DNA of 64,000 bases from Planctomycetaceae bacterium (GTDB lineage Bacteria; Planctomycetota; Planctomycetia; Planctomycetales; Planctomycetaceae). The notes under the pieces are model-generated. The model did no database searches and was not told the origin of the DNA. It saw only the letters and a list, made by a program, of their open reading frames with translations. The stretch lies in the NCBI GenBank assembly GCA_041398825.1, contig JAWKTX010000014.1, positions 92,236 through 156,235 of the forward strand. Reading direction: 5' to 3'. A program made the translations under genes and the position numbers. Shown here piece after piece: positions 37,211 to 45,623 of this stretch (its first letter is position 1; every line of letters begins with the position of its first letter).

Positions 37211-39106
37211 CTATTCAACGATTTCCACCGTAATCGGTGGAAGAGGGTAGGTGGCTGTTTCCTTGTCTTTCCTGGCTGTTCCCTGCACGAAGACGGAGCA
37301 CTTGCCAACGGCGGCGTCAGCGGCCGCAGTGACCGTCAGTATGGCTTCGGACTTCTCATTTTCGAACTTGATGTTCGGCACAGTGAGACCTGGCAACAAT
37401 TGATCTGCTGGCGCTGCGAGGGCGATTTCTATCTCCATTTTCCAGTCATTGTTTCGTACGGCTTTCAATGCAACTGTCGAGGATTCTCCTCGCTTGAGTG
37501 TGACGACTGCAGGATCCGGCGTGATGGAAAACTGAGCCGCAGGACGGATCGCAGCAAAGACGTCGGATCGAGCCAGGATTGATTGAAACCGTTCCCCGGC
37601 TTTGGCCTTTGTCGGTGGTGGTGCCGTTCGGGTGAAGACCAACGGGGGAGTTTCCCGCCCAGGCGACGTGAGCTGAAACTGAAGAGCTCCAAATTCTGTG
37701 GTAACGTCTTCACTGGCTGCATTCGTCGCGGTCAGTGTGATGGGGACCACGGATTGCTTTGGACCCAGGAAGATCGGCATCATCACCAGGGCATCTGGTA
37801 AATTCACGGGCTCCAGGACCAGTGGTCCGTCAAAGTGAATTCGTTTGACCGTCGCTGCCAGCGAAAGGCTGCCTCCCCGCGGGACATTCATTCGGTCTGA
37901 AGGGATGGTCAGCTCAATTCGACCTTCGCCTCGGTTCAGCTGCAGTTCGTACGTCCATTCAGGTCCACCCCGCCCGGCCAGCTCCTTCACCAGAAGCAGA
38001 TACTCACCAGCTGCCGGAAGCGACGTGATCAGCTGGGCATCCAGCGGACCGTTGTCGTCTGCCTCTGCCAGCTTCTTTCCATCGGACGACCACAACTGCA
38101 ATACCAGGTCTGCTGCGCTGCCAATGTCACGCGTGGATGACGTGACGCAGAGTGGCGATGCGTCAGTGGCCTGAATGCGATACCAGTCAATATCTCCCGG
38201 TTCCTGAAGTGAGCCGGTGATGAACTGAGTCTCAGCGGACACCAGCGAGGCCGACTCCTGATTGTTGTTGGGTTCGGCGTCGTTGGCAGCTTCGGACTGC
38301 TGCCAGGGGTGCATGCGGGCATCGATGGACTTCAATGGAAAATCACCGATGCGAAGATGGAAGAAGTGCCTCCCGCCTCCCGTGTATTTGACATCACGAA
38401 GTTCGATGTTGTATTCCCCCGATGCCGGCGCCTCAAAGCGAAGGGCAGCGTCTCCCTGTAAACCGGGGACATCGTCAGAGAATCCCACTTCTCTCCCTTG
38501 TGGATCTGTGATTCGCAGGACGGGATCCAGGTCCGATCCAAGCCGTCTGGCCAGCACTTCCAGCGACAGCCCCTGGCCCTGTTGCAGCGGGATCCTGAAG
38601 AAACGTGACTTGACCGGATTCAGCTGCCCGACCACAAACGCGGACTCCGGAATCAATTGTGGAGTGGTGGAAACTTCAGACTCCGCTGCCAGTTGAACTC
38701 CGGGAAGGACATCAACCACCAGAAGCTGCGAAGCTGACGAACCCTGGTCGGTGATAACCCGTGCCGAATAAACATCCGGTTCAACGTCTTTCGGGACATC
38801 GCCTTCAAAAACCACCAGATTGTCCACATTTTGGTCGTGCCCTGCTGTCGGGGACATGACTCCGAAGGGTAGCCACAGTCGGCGAACGTTCTTCAGGCCT
38901 TTTCCGTAAACCGCCAATGTCGAGTGGCTTCCGGGCTGGAGAGACGAATACTCAATCCGGTCAATCGTCGGTTCCTGCGATCGTGCATCGATGCCGGGGA
39001 AAACGGAGACGGCAAGGACCGACAACCAAATGCAGGTGCGAATGGTGGCAGCAAGACGAGGATTGTTAGTGAGTTCAGCCATGGAAGGCAGGTTTTCGAA
39101 GAACAA
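37211..39106 (-). CDS. Secreted protein with PPC (pre-peptidase C-terminal) domains
   Basis: A 631-residue exported protein. A signal peptide (about 1-44) is followed by an IPT/TIG-like domain (TIDRIEYSSLQPGSHSTLAVYG) and then two PPC-type beta-sandwich domains, near residues 148-250 (FFRIPLQQGQGLSLEVLARR, FEAPASGEYNIELRD) and 270-390 (DIDWYRIQATDASPLCV, LPAAGEYLLLVKELAGRGG). The C-terminal third has further Ig-like strands. No protease domain is present, so it is not itself a peptidase. Such proteins are commonly encoded beside DUF1549/DUF1553 proteins in planctomycetes, as here, and may be their surface partners. Molecular role unknown. Confidence 0.82.
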   Translation of the reverse strand: MFFENLPSMAELTNNPRLAATIRTCIWLSVLAVSVFPGIDARSQEPTIDRIEYSSLQPGSHSTLAVYGKGLKNVRRLWLPFGVMSPTAGHDQNVDNLVVFEGDVPKDVEPDVYSARVITDQGSSASQLLVVDVLPGVQLAAESEVSTTPQLIPESAFVVGQLNPVKSRFFRIPLQQGQGLSLEVLARRLGSDLDPVLRITDPQGREVGFSDDVPGLQGDAALRFEAPASGEYNIELRDVKYTGGGRHFFHLRIGDFPLKSIDARMHPWQQSEAANDAEPNNNQESASLVSAETQFITGSLQEPGDIDWYRIQATDASPLCVTSSTRDIGSAADLVLQLWSSDGKKLAEADDNGPLDAQLITSLPAAGEYLLLVKELAGRGGPEWTYELQLNRGEGRIELTIPSDRMNVPRGGSLSLAATVKRIHFDGPLVLEPVNLPDALVMMPIFLGPKQSVVPITLTATNAASEDVTTEFGALQFQLTSPGRETPPLVFTRTAPPPTKAKAGERFQSILARSDVFAAIRPAAQFSITPDPAVVTLKRGESSTVALKAVRNNDWKMEIEIALAAPADQLLPGLTVPNIKFENEKSEAILTVTAAADAAVGKCSVFVQGTARKDKETATYPLPPITVEIVE

Positions 39107-39468
39107 ATGGCTGGGGTGGGCGCGTAGGAAGAGTGCCAGTCTACGCAGCTGACAGCGGCTTCGTCAAAGCGAAAGCCCCTTCTGAGGGAGTTGCCGGCTG
39201 TTTTGATTCGGGCATTCGTCACATTCGAACGGGATCAAACCACAGTCCCCGGAGAATGACGAAACCATAGGAAGGACGGTTTTGACAACTGGGCGCAAAA
39301 CGGTCATTCTTAAAACAGCGGCAGGGGATTTGCCCCTGTCAGATCAGATTTCAGACCGAGAAGAACTGCTGCCTGAGCCGCCGGGCTGTTTCCCTTGATG
39401 GCCCGTCCTGAGCTTTGTGGTGTGATTTGGCAGCGACCGGCTCGGAGGGATTTCGCAGGGTGAGATCG
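39107..39468. promoter_or_regulatory. Divergent intergenic region with TTGACA and a G/C hairpin
   Basis: 362 bp between the divergent PPC and cytochrome genes. TTGACA at 39282-39287 is a perfect -35 hexamer reading rightward; 17 bp later lies CATTCT, a poor -10. CAGGGG (39322-39327) and CCCCTG (39333-39338) form a 6-bp hairpin with a 5-nt loop. No small gene is evident. Confidence 0.35.
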
Positions 39469-41310
39469 ATGAAGACTGTCTTTGCGTTCGCATTAATTCT
39501 GGTGTTCTGCTGCACGCTTATTTTTAGTGGCCCGGCGGTTCTTAGTGGCCCGACTGTGTCTGCAGCATTGCCACCTGAAGTCCGGAAGGAACTGGCCAGT
39601 CTGCAGAAGGACCTGCGATCCGTGACGACGCTGGTGCGAAAAAAAGAAGTGGATGAAGCCAAGGCCTTGATTCGGAAAGTCGAAGATCGACTCGCCGAAT
39701 TGGCGATCAGCGACGACGAAAAGGACCGGAGCTTCACAGCGCTCAAAAGCACTTTGGAGCGGTCGAAGCTCCTGATTCCGGTGAGTTTCGAACAGCAGGT
39801 GGCCCCGATATTGAAGGACAATTGTGTGAGTTGCCACGACGCCGATAGTGCTGGAGGCATGCTGCGTCTGGATACCTATACAAATATGACGCGCGGAAGC
39901 CGAAGTGGTCCCCTGGCAATTCCCGGGCGTCCACTGAATAGTTTGATTATGGCTAAAATCATGACGCCGGATATGCGGCAACGAATGCCCAGGAACGCGG
40001 CGAAACTGTCAGACGAAGACATCAGCTTGATCGGCCGGTGGATTGAGCAGGGTGCGGAATTTGATGGCGAAGACAAGGACGCCATGATTGGCGAATCCAC
40101 AACTCCGAAAAAGCCACCTGTTAAAGTTGTCATGGCCGATGGATCCGAAACCGTATCCTTTATGAAGGATGTTGCCCCGTTCCTGGTCACAATCTGTCTG
40201 GGCTGTCATTCAGGAAACAACCCTCGGGGCGGTTACAACGTGACCACATTCGAACAGTTACTTTCGGATGGCGACACCGGCAGCACGATTGTCCCTGGCA
40301 ATCCGGACGAGAGTTACATTGTCGATCTTGTCCTTCGACAGGACCCATTGAAGATGCCGGCGGGCCAGGCCCGAATCAAGCAGTCGCAGGCTCTGGCGCT
40401 GGAAAAGTGGATCCGTGAAGGTGCCCATTTCGATGGTCGGGATCCGAAAGCACCATTGCGAAGTCTGGTGCCCACCGATGCAGAAATCGAAGCGGCCCGT
40501 CTGGCTGCGATGTCCGACGAAGACTTCAGCAAACGCAGAATCGATCAGGCTGCCAGCATTTGGAAGCAGGTTTCACCAAGAGCCGAAGGCGTGACTCATA
40601 CAACTGATAATCTTGTCGTTCATGGTAACGTCACGGACGCTCGATTGAAGCAGTTCGGCGAATGGGGCGAATCGCACCTGGCTGGCCTGATGGAGAAATA
40701 CAAGCTTCCGTCCGGTAGTCAGCCATGGCGTGGACGGTTGATCGTATTTGTCACGAAGGATCGTTTCGACTACGAAGAATTCAATACTGTCTTAATGGAT
40801 GGCAGAAGGACGCCCAAAAGTATTTCGGGACACGCATTCCTGACGCCTCGCTTCGAAACGATGTATGTTGCGATGCATGACGTGGGCGATACTGAATCCG
40901 CAAATTCCATGTCTGCACAGCAATTGCTGAATTCACTGCTCAGCGAAGCCTATCTGAATCGTAGTGGTGCAAGTCTTCCGGACTGGCTGCGACAGGGTTT
41001 TGGGATGATGGAATCCGGCATGGCGCCCGGTTCTGAGTTTGCAAAGGCGCTGCCAGGCCGCGCGATTCAGGCTTTATCGACCATCACAGACGCCAGCAGA
41101 ATCTTCGAAAACAATACGTTCGCTCCGGATGAAGTGGGCCCCGTTGGTTATCTGCTGGTCCGGTTTTTGATTTCGAACGGAGGTGTCGGAAAGATTCAGC
41201 AACTGATCGGCTCGCTCAGCACAAATCCGAATGTTGGCCAGGCGATCCAGCAGGCTTATGGAACATCGGCTGCGAATCTGGGGCAGGCATTCATGAAAAA
41301 TGGCCGTTGA
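39469..41310 (+). CDS. Planctomycete cytochrome c (PSCyt1) protein with degenerate peptidase-like C-terminus
   Basis: A 613-residue exported protein. The signal peptide (residues 1-28) contains an 18-bp duplication encoding SGPAVL and SGPTVS. A helical stretch rich in Lys and Glu (about 37-100) may be a coiled coil. Two PSCyt1 haem motifs follow: CVSCH (C119-H123) and CLGCH (C243-H247). The C-terminal part (about 390-613) looks like a peptidase_MA/DUF1570 gluzincin fold (ending LPDWLRQGFGMMESG, then DEVGPVGYLLVRFL), but the expected HExxH is replaced by LLNSLLSEAY. It is therefore probably not catalytic. The next gene starts close after it, so the two may be co-transcribed. The physiological role is unknown. 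Confidence 0.8.
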   Translation: MKTVFAFALILVFCCTLIFSGPAVLSGPTVSAALPPEVRKELASLQKDLRSVTTLVRKKEVDEAKALIRKVEDRLAELAISDDEKDRSFTALKSTLERSKLLIPVSFEQQVAPILKDNCVSCHDADSAGGMLRLDTYTNMTRGSRSGPLAIPGRPLNSLIMAKIMTPDMRQRMPRNAAKLSDEDISLIGRWIEQGAEFDGEDKDAMIGESTTPKKPPVKVVMADGSETVSFMKDVAPFLVTICLGCHSGNNPRGGYNVTTFEQLLSDGDTGSTIVPGNPDESYIVDLVLRQDPLKMPAGQARIKQSQALALEKWIREGAHFDGRDPKAPLRSLVPTDAEIEAARLAAMSDEDFSKRRIDQAASIWKQVSPRAEGVTHTTDNLVVHGNVTDARLKQFGEWGESHLAGLMEKYKLPSGSQPWRGRLIVFVTKDRFDYEEFNTVLMDGRRTPKSISGHAFLTPRFETMYVAMHDVGDTESANSMSAQQLLNSLLSEAYLNRSGASLPDWLRQGFGMMESGMAPGSEFAKALPGRAIQALSTITDASRIFENNTFAPDEVGPVGYLLVRFLISNGGVGKIQQLIGSLSTNPNVGQAIQQAYGTSAANLGQAFMKNGR

Positions 41311-41419
41311 AAACGCTGCCCGCCAGACAGATCAGCAGTTCTCACCGAGCCTGATGGTTCGGTTGAGTGGTAAACACGACTCTACTGGTGTTGAAGGTGT
41401 TGAATTGAAGGTGCAGAAA

Positions 41420-42235
41420 ATGAATCGGATTGTCGTGGCGTTGCTTTGGCACCTTCTGTTCGTGCCTGTGGTCTGTGGTCAAAGTTCGGAGTATTCCCTG
41501 GAAGAGAATGTCCCGTATCGATCGGGCGATGAGCTGACCGACTACATGAGGGAACGTTGCCGGCTGGACGTGTACTACCCCCGAAACAAGACTCAGTTTT
41601 CCACCGTGGTGTGGTTTCACGGCGGCGGAATCAGTGCCGGAGAAAAGTCGATACCGCCGGGGTTAAAAGAAAAAGGGATTGCGGTTGTCGCCGTCAACTA
41701 TCGATTGAGCCCCCATGTTCGGGCTCCGGCCTATCTGGAAGATGCCGCAGCGGCCGTTGCATGGACCTTCCGTAATATTGAGCGATTCGGGGGCTCCCGA
41801 GCCAGGATCTTTGTCAGTGGGCATTCTGCAGGCGGCTACCTGACCAGCATGATTGGGCTGGATAAGTCGTGGCTGCAGGCGGAGGGCGTGGATGCTGATG
41901 ATATTGCCGGGTTAATTCCGTACAGCGGTCACACCATCACTCACTTTACCATTCGAAGTGAGATGGGGCTGAGCAGGACCCAGCCGCTGGTCGACCGGTA
42001 TGCCCCCCTGTTTCATGTCAGGGACGATGCGCCGCCGCTGTTGCTGATCACGGGGGATCGAGACATGGAGATGCTGGGGCGGTATGAAGAAAACGCTTAT
42101 CTTTGGAGGATGATGAAGGAAGCCGGGCATGCGAAAACTGAATTGTTTGAGCTGGAAGGGTACGATCACGGTGGAATGGCCGAGCCCTCTCACCCACTGC
42201 TGCTGAAGTTCATTCGACAGCACGCGTCCCGCTGA
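41420..42235 (+). CDS. Exported alpha/beta hydrolase (carboxylesterase type)
   Basis: A 271-residue esterase-like hydrolase with a signal peptide (residues 1-20, ending VVCG). The oxyanion motif is HGGGISAGE near residue 68, the nucleophile serine is in GHSAGGYLTS, the acid lies in LLLITGDRDMEM, and the histidine is in YDHGGMAEPSHP. This is the hormone-sensitive-lipase/BD-FAE-like branch that cleaves short acyl or feruloyl esters. The frame is open from 41300, but the ATG at 41420 begins a proper signal peptide. It follows the cytochrome gene on the same strand. A hairpin TTCCAG/CTGGAA lies just after the stop (42253-42268). Confidence 0.82.
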   Translation: MNRIVVALLWHLLFVPVVCGQSSEYSLEENVPYRSGDELTDYMRERCRLDVYYPRNKTQFSTVVWFHGGGISAGEKSIPPGLKEKGIAVVAVNYRLSPHVRAPAYLEDAAAAVAWTFRNIERFGGSRARIFVSGHSAGGYLTSMIGLDKSWLQAEGVDADDIAGLIPYSGHTITHFTIRSEMGLSRTQPLVDRYAPLFHVRDDAPPLLLITGDRDMEMLGRYEENAYLWRMMKEAGHAKTELFELEGYDHGGMAEPSHPLLLKFIRQHASR

Positions 42236-42724
42236 CCTTGACGTAGGAACTGTTCCAGAAACCTGGAATTGGTTGTGCATGAACAGCAACAGGAGTTTGC
42301 ACATCCTTCAGGCCGGTCTATGAGGCGGTTTACCTTGTGAAAGGCCCGGAACTTGTTCTCTGGCTTTCGGAATATCGGATAAGGGAACGGTATCTGGTGT
42401 TGAATGGCGGCAGTATCGTCGGTATTCTCCCGCGTTTCCGCGATTTTTGCCGTGTCTGGGATCACCATCGTACGGCTTGATGGAATCACTTGAAGAGAAT
42501 CTCTGGTCGGTGTGTACGCAAAGCGGGCGTGCCGGAGCTGAGATTCTTCCTGTTTGATGTCTGGAATTCTTTCCGGCGGAGACCTGATTCCAGTTTGCGG
42601 GCCGAAATGGCCGAAACAACGCTGCATCCACCCATTTGGTTACAGGACGCGTTTGTTGGTGGCGTTTTGTCGGTATACCCGACTTGTGAATACATTTGAC
42701 AGAATTTGAATTGGGATATCCTCG
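42236..42724. other. Long intergenic region before rplY
   Basis: 489 bp without a supported gene. A small hairpin (42253-42268) follows the esterase stop. TTGACA lies at 42697-42702 with TATCCT 15 bp further on, a possible but short-spaced promoter for rplY. Nothing else stands out. Confidence 0.35.
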
Positions 42725-43279
42725 ATGTCCGAAGATCTTCGACTTCCAGTGGAACGCCGCGGTAAGCTGGGTTCAGCAGAAAGCCGGCGCCTGCGAATTG
42801 CTGGTCGTACGCCTGCAAATCTTTACGGAATGGGTAAATCGCCCGAATCCGTGACTGTTTGTTCAGAGCTTGTTGAAAAGCTTGTCGCGACTCGATCATC
42901 TGTTGTTGATGTCGAGCTGGACGGGCAGACTGAAAAGGCTGTGGTGCAGGAGCTGCAGTGGGATGTCTTCAGTACGCATGTTCATCACCTGGACCTGAAG
43001 CGGGTCGATCCTGATGGTGTGGCGACTCTGGATGTTCCTATTGAGCTGCGTGGTGAGGCGGTTGGTTTGAAGGACGGCGGTGCAATTCGCCAGTTGTCCA
43101 AAACCATCCGAATTACTTGTCCGGATTACCGGATACCTCGGTCAATCGTAGTTCGAACAGGGGCTTTGCGGATTGGCGATTCTGTGAAAGCGGGCGATGT
43201 TCAGTTGCCTGAGCACGCGACCCTGGCAGGTGATGCAGGGGCCGTTCTTGTTGAATTGTACGACCCCCGAAAGGTTTGA
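42725..43279 (+). CDS. rplY: 50S ribosomal protein L25/general stress protein Ctc
   Basis: A 184-residue long-form L25 (Ctc/TL5 type). The N-terminal 5S rRNA-binding domain (about 8-95) includes ESRRLRIAGRTPANLYG, and the C-terminal beta domain (about 98-184) includes LDVPIELRGEAVGLKDGG. It binds 5S rRNA in the large subunit. pth follows 29 bp downstream, the standard rplY-pth pairing. The ATG at 42725 gives the normal family start. Confidence 0.93.
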   Translation: MSEDLRLPVERRGKLGSAESRRLRIAGRTPANLYGMGKSPESVTVCSELVEKLVATRSSVVDVELDGQTEKAVVQELQWDVFSTHVHHLDLKRVDPDGVATLDVPIELRGEAVGLKDGGAIRQLSKTIRITCPDYRIPRSIVVRTGALRIGDSVKAGDVQLPEHATLAGDAGAVLVELYDPRKV

Positions 43280-43308
43280 TCGTCGCTTGTGTCGGGTTGT
43301 GCAGACTG

Positions 43309-43881
43309 ATGAAATTAATCGTAGGCCTCGGGAATCCCGGGGCGCAGTATGCAGGTACTCGGCACAACGTTGGGTTTGATGTGATTTCGGATCTGTGCCA
43401 GCGATGGCAGGTTGGGAAATCACAGCTGAAATATCAGTCAGAGATGTGGGAGTCTTTTCAGGGGGGCCAAAAGGTCCTTCTGGTAGCCCCTCAGACATAC
43501 ATGAATCGAAGCGGAGAATCTGTTCAGCAGATTGCCCGCTTTTTTCAGGTTCCGTCGGAGCAGGTTCTTGTGATCTGCGACGATATGAATCTGCCGGTGG
43601 GGCAGCTCCGATGGCGGGCTGCGGGATCGGCTGGTGGTCAAAAAGGATTGGCGGACATCATTCTTCGTTTGGCAACGGAGCAAGTTCCCCGGTTGCGGAT
43701 CGGGGTTGGTCGGCCACCCGGAAGAATGGACGCAAGTTCATGGGTTCTGGGGCGATTTCGCCCTGATGAACAGGATGTGATAGGCGTTGCCCTGAAAAGA
43801 GCTGCAGATTCTGTGGAAACAGCGGTCTGTGAATCGGTAGTGGCAGCGATGAATAAGTACAATCGTGCTGACGAAGGCTGA
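43309..43881 (+). CDS. pth: Peptidyl-tRNA hydrolase
   Basis: A 190-residue Pth, the usual size. It starts MKLIVGLGNPGAQYAGTRHN, with catalytic His in TRHNVGFD, Asn in TYMNRSGES, and Asp in VICDDMNLPVG. It recycles peptidyl-tRNA released from stalled ribosomes in the cytoplasm. The ATG at 43309 is chosen over 43276 because the family begins at that position. It lies between rplY and rpsF in a translation gene cluster. Confidence 0.95.
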   Translation: MKLIVGLGNPGAQYAGTRHNVGFDVISDLCQRWQVGKSQLKYQSEMWESFQGGQKVLLVAPQTYMNRSGESVQQIARFFQVPSEQVLVICDDMNLPVGQLRWRAAGSAGGQKGLADIILRLATEQVPRLRIGVGRPPGRMDASSWVLGRFRPDEQDVIGVALKRAADSVETAVCESVVAAMNKYNRADEG

Positions 43882-43903
43882 CCCCGTTCTTCCGAGCGGG
43901 GGT
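43881..43903 (+). promoter_or_regulatory. Hairpin with CCG loop ahead of rpsF
   Basis: CCCCG (43882-43886) pairs with CGGGG (43897-43901), leaving the 10-nt loop TTCTTCCGAG that contains CCG. Autoregulatory rpsF leaders bound by S6:S18 present a CCG trinucleotide next to a stem, so this is a candidate. It could also be a weak terminator for pth, since it begins at the pth stop. Confidence 0.3.
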
Positions 43904-43956
43904 GGCAGATAGAATTTGCCCTGGTTTGTAACCTGTTGTTGAGGAGCGTGAGTTAG

Positions 43957-44382
43957 GTGTCTGTTGCAGAAGCAAAACCGGTTCGAGAGAACCAATACGA
44001 AGGCATGTTCCTTGTTGACAGTGGCAAGTTCGCCATGGATTCAGAAGGCGTCGTGGCCCAGATCATGGCGGTTCTGAAGCGTGCGGGGGCCAATGTTGTG
44101 GCTCATCGTCCCTGGCAGGACGGAAAGCTGGCCTATGAAATTGAAGGCATGAAAAAGGGCCTGCATTACATCGTCTGCTTTACCATGCCAAGTCAGGGGA
44201 TGACGGTCCTCAACCGTCAGGCACATTTGAACGAAACAATCGTTCGGCACATGGTTATTCGCCATCCGAAAGAAGTGTTCGAAGCAACTGTGGCTGCAAT
44301 CACTGGTTCCGGTGCGAGCGAAGAATCGGCCGAAGAAGGTGAATCTGCCCCTACTGACGAAGGCTCTGAAGCAGCAGAATGA
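43957..44382 (+). CDS. rpsF: 30S ribosomal protein S6
   Basis: A 141-residue S6 with the alpha-beta sandwich (about 10-108: YEGMFLVDSGKFAMD, AHRPWQDGKLAYEI, HYIVCFTM) and a disordered acidic tail (residues 113-141). It binds the central domain of 16S rRNA with S18. The start codon is GTG at 43957, supported by GAGGAG at 43941-43946. ssb follows by 85 bp. The gene for S18 (rpsR), normally in this operon, is absent. Confidence 0.92.
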   Translation: MSVAEAKPVRENQYEGMFLVDSGKFAMDSEGVVAQIMAVLKRAGANVVAHRPWQDGKLAYEIEGMKKGLHYIVCFTMPSQGMTVLNRQAHLNETIVRHMVIRHPKEVFEATVAAITGSGASEESAEEGESAPTDEGSEAAE

Positions 44383-44467
44383 TGCTGCACCTCCGTCCAG
44401 AGTTTCCGTCCCGTACACGTGGCGTTGTGGCTCTGTCTGAGGATCATCAACCGCGGAGTGTCCTGCG

Positions 44468-44971
44468 ATGGCATCGTTCAACAAGGTGATTTTGGTCGGA
44501 AACCTGACTCGTGACCCCGAAGTTCGCTACACAACCGGCGGAACAGCGGTAACTGAGCTGGGGATGGCCGTGAGTCGTCAGTGGACCGATAAAGGTTCGA
44601 ATGAACGAAAAGAGGAAACCACGTTTGTCGACGTGACACTCTGGGGCCGAACTGCAGAGATTGCAGGAGAGTACCTTTCGAAGGGGCGACCCGTCCTGAT
44701 CGAGGGTCGATTGCAACTGGATCAGTGGGAAGACCGGGAAACGGGTCAAAAACGATCGAAGCTGAAGGTGGTTGGTGAGTCCATGCACATGCTTGGTGGG
44801 CGCAATGACAGCGGATCTGGCGGAGCTCCCCAGTCAGCTGGTCAGGGGCGACCTGCCAGCAATCGTTCATCGATTGGAGCAGGCGGAGACGAAGATCACA
44901 GCGGCGGGCGATCACCGGATCAAACGTTTTACGACGACGTACCGAGTTCGGATGACGACGTGCCGTTCTAG
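44468..44971 (+). CDS. ssb: Single-stranded DNA-binding protein
   Basis: A 167-residue SSB. The OB fold covers about residues 3-108, starting FNKVILVGNLTRDPEVRYT. A Gly/Ser-rich linker follows, then the acidic tip DDDVPF that recruits repair and replication partners. It protects single-stranded DNA during replication and repair. Its place after rpsF and before rplI and dnaB is the conserved bacterial order. Confidence 0.95.
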   Translation: MASFNKVILVGNLTRDPEVRYTTGGTAVTELGMAVSRQWTDKGSNERKEETTFVDVTLWGRTAEIAGEYLSKGRPVLIEGRLQLDQWEDRETGQKRSKLKVVGESMHMLGGRNDSGSGGAPQSAGQGRPASNRSSIGAGGDEDHSGGRSPDQTFYDDVPSSDDDVPF

Positions 44972-45035
44972 CATTGTTTGGAATCAAAAGGCTGAGGTCA
45001 TAGCCTCGTTTAAGATTTAAGGAATTGGTGATTCA

Positions 45036-45524
45036 ATGGTTGGTCAGTCTTCATCTGCTTCCCGCTCAATCGAAGTGTTGCTGGTTCACGACGTTAACAA
45101 TCTTGGCCACCGGGGCGAAATTGTCCGAGTGAAGCCGGGCTACGCCCGTAACTATCTGCTGCCGCAGGGCAAGGCAACTGTGGCCACGGCTCAGAATAAG
45201 CGTTTGGTCGAGCGCCACAAAGAGCAACTGGCTGCTCTGGAAGCTGATCGTATTCGCAGCTTCGTCAAGATCGCTGAAGCTGTTGGCAAATACAGTGCAA
45301 CGATTGAAGCTAATGCAACCGCAGACAACCATCTTTATGGTTCTGTTGTTGCCAAGGATATCAGTGAAGCTCTGAAGGCTGCAGGCCACCCTGTTGAGGC
45401 AGAACATGTTCGCCTCGAAGGACCAATCAAGGAACTGGGTATGTACACAGTGAAGCTGAAGTTTCACGAGAAGGTACAAGCCGAAGTCAAAGTCTGGGTC
45501 GTTCCATCAGCAACCAGTGCATAA
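45036..45524 (+). CDS. rplI: 50S ribosomal protein L9
   Basis: A 162-residue L9. The N-terminal domain (VLLVHDVNNLGHRGEIVRVKPG) has the family signature GYARNYLLPQGKA near residues 36-48. A connecting helix and C-terminal domain (LYGSVVAKDISEAL) follow. It binds 23S rRNA at the L1 side. A strong intrinsic terminator follows at 45575-45609, before dnaB. Confidence 0.95.
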   Translation: MVGQSSSASRSIEVLLVHDVNNLGHRGEIVRVKPGYARNYLLPQGKATVATAQNKRLVERHKEQLAALEADRIRSFVKIAEAVGKYSATIEANATADNHLYGSVVAKDISEALKAAGHPVEAEHVRLEGPIKELGMYTVKLKFHEKVQAEVKVWVVPSATSA

Positions 45525-45574
45525 ACAATCACTCTGGTGAACGGACTTTGTCTGTCACTCCCCAAAAGACTCTG

Positions 45575-45609
45575 ATCCTCAGCTGGTGCAAACCGGCTGA
45601 GGATTTTTT
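45575..45609 (+). terminator. Intrinsic terminator between rplI and dnaB
   Basis: ATCCTCAGC (45575-45583) pairs with GCTGAGGAT (45596-45604), with further pairing of TGGT and ACCG inside. A run of six T follows (45604-45609). This should end the ribosomal transcript, so dnaB either reads through or uses its own promoter. Confidence 0.88.
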
Positions 45610-45623
45610 CTCGGATTCGTGCA

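Noticed and set aside
42490..42699. 69-codon open frame ahead of rplY
   Set aside because: It begins with TTG and lacks a ribosome binding site or family similarity; treated as non-coding.
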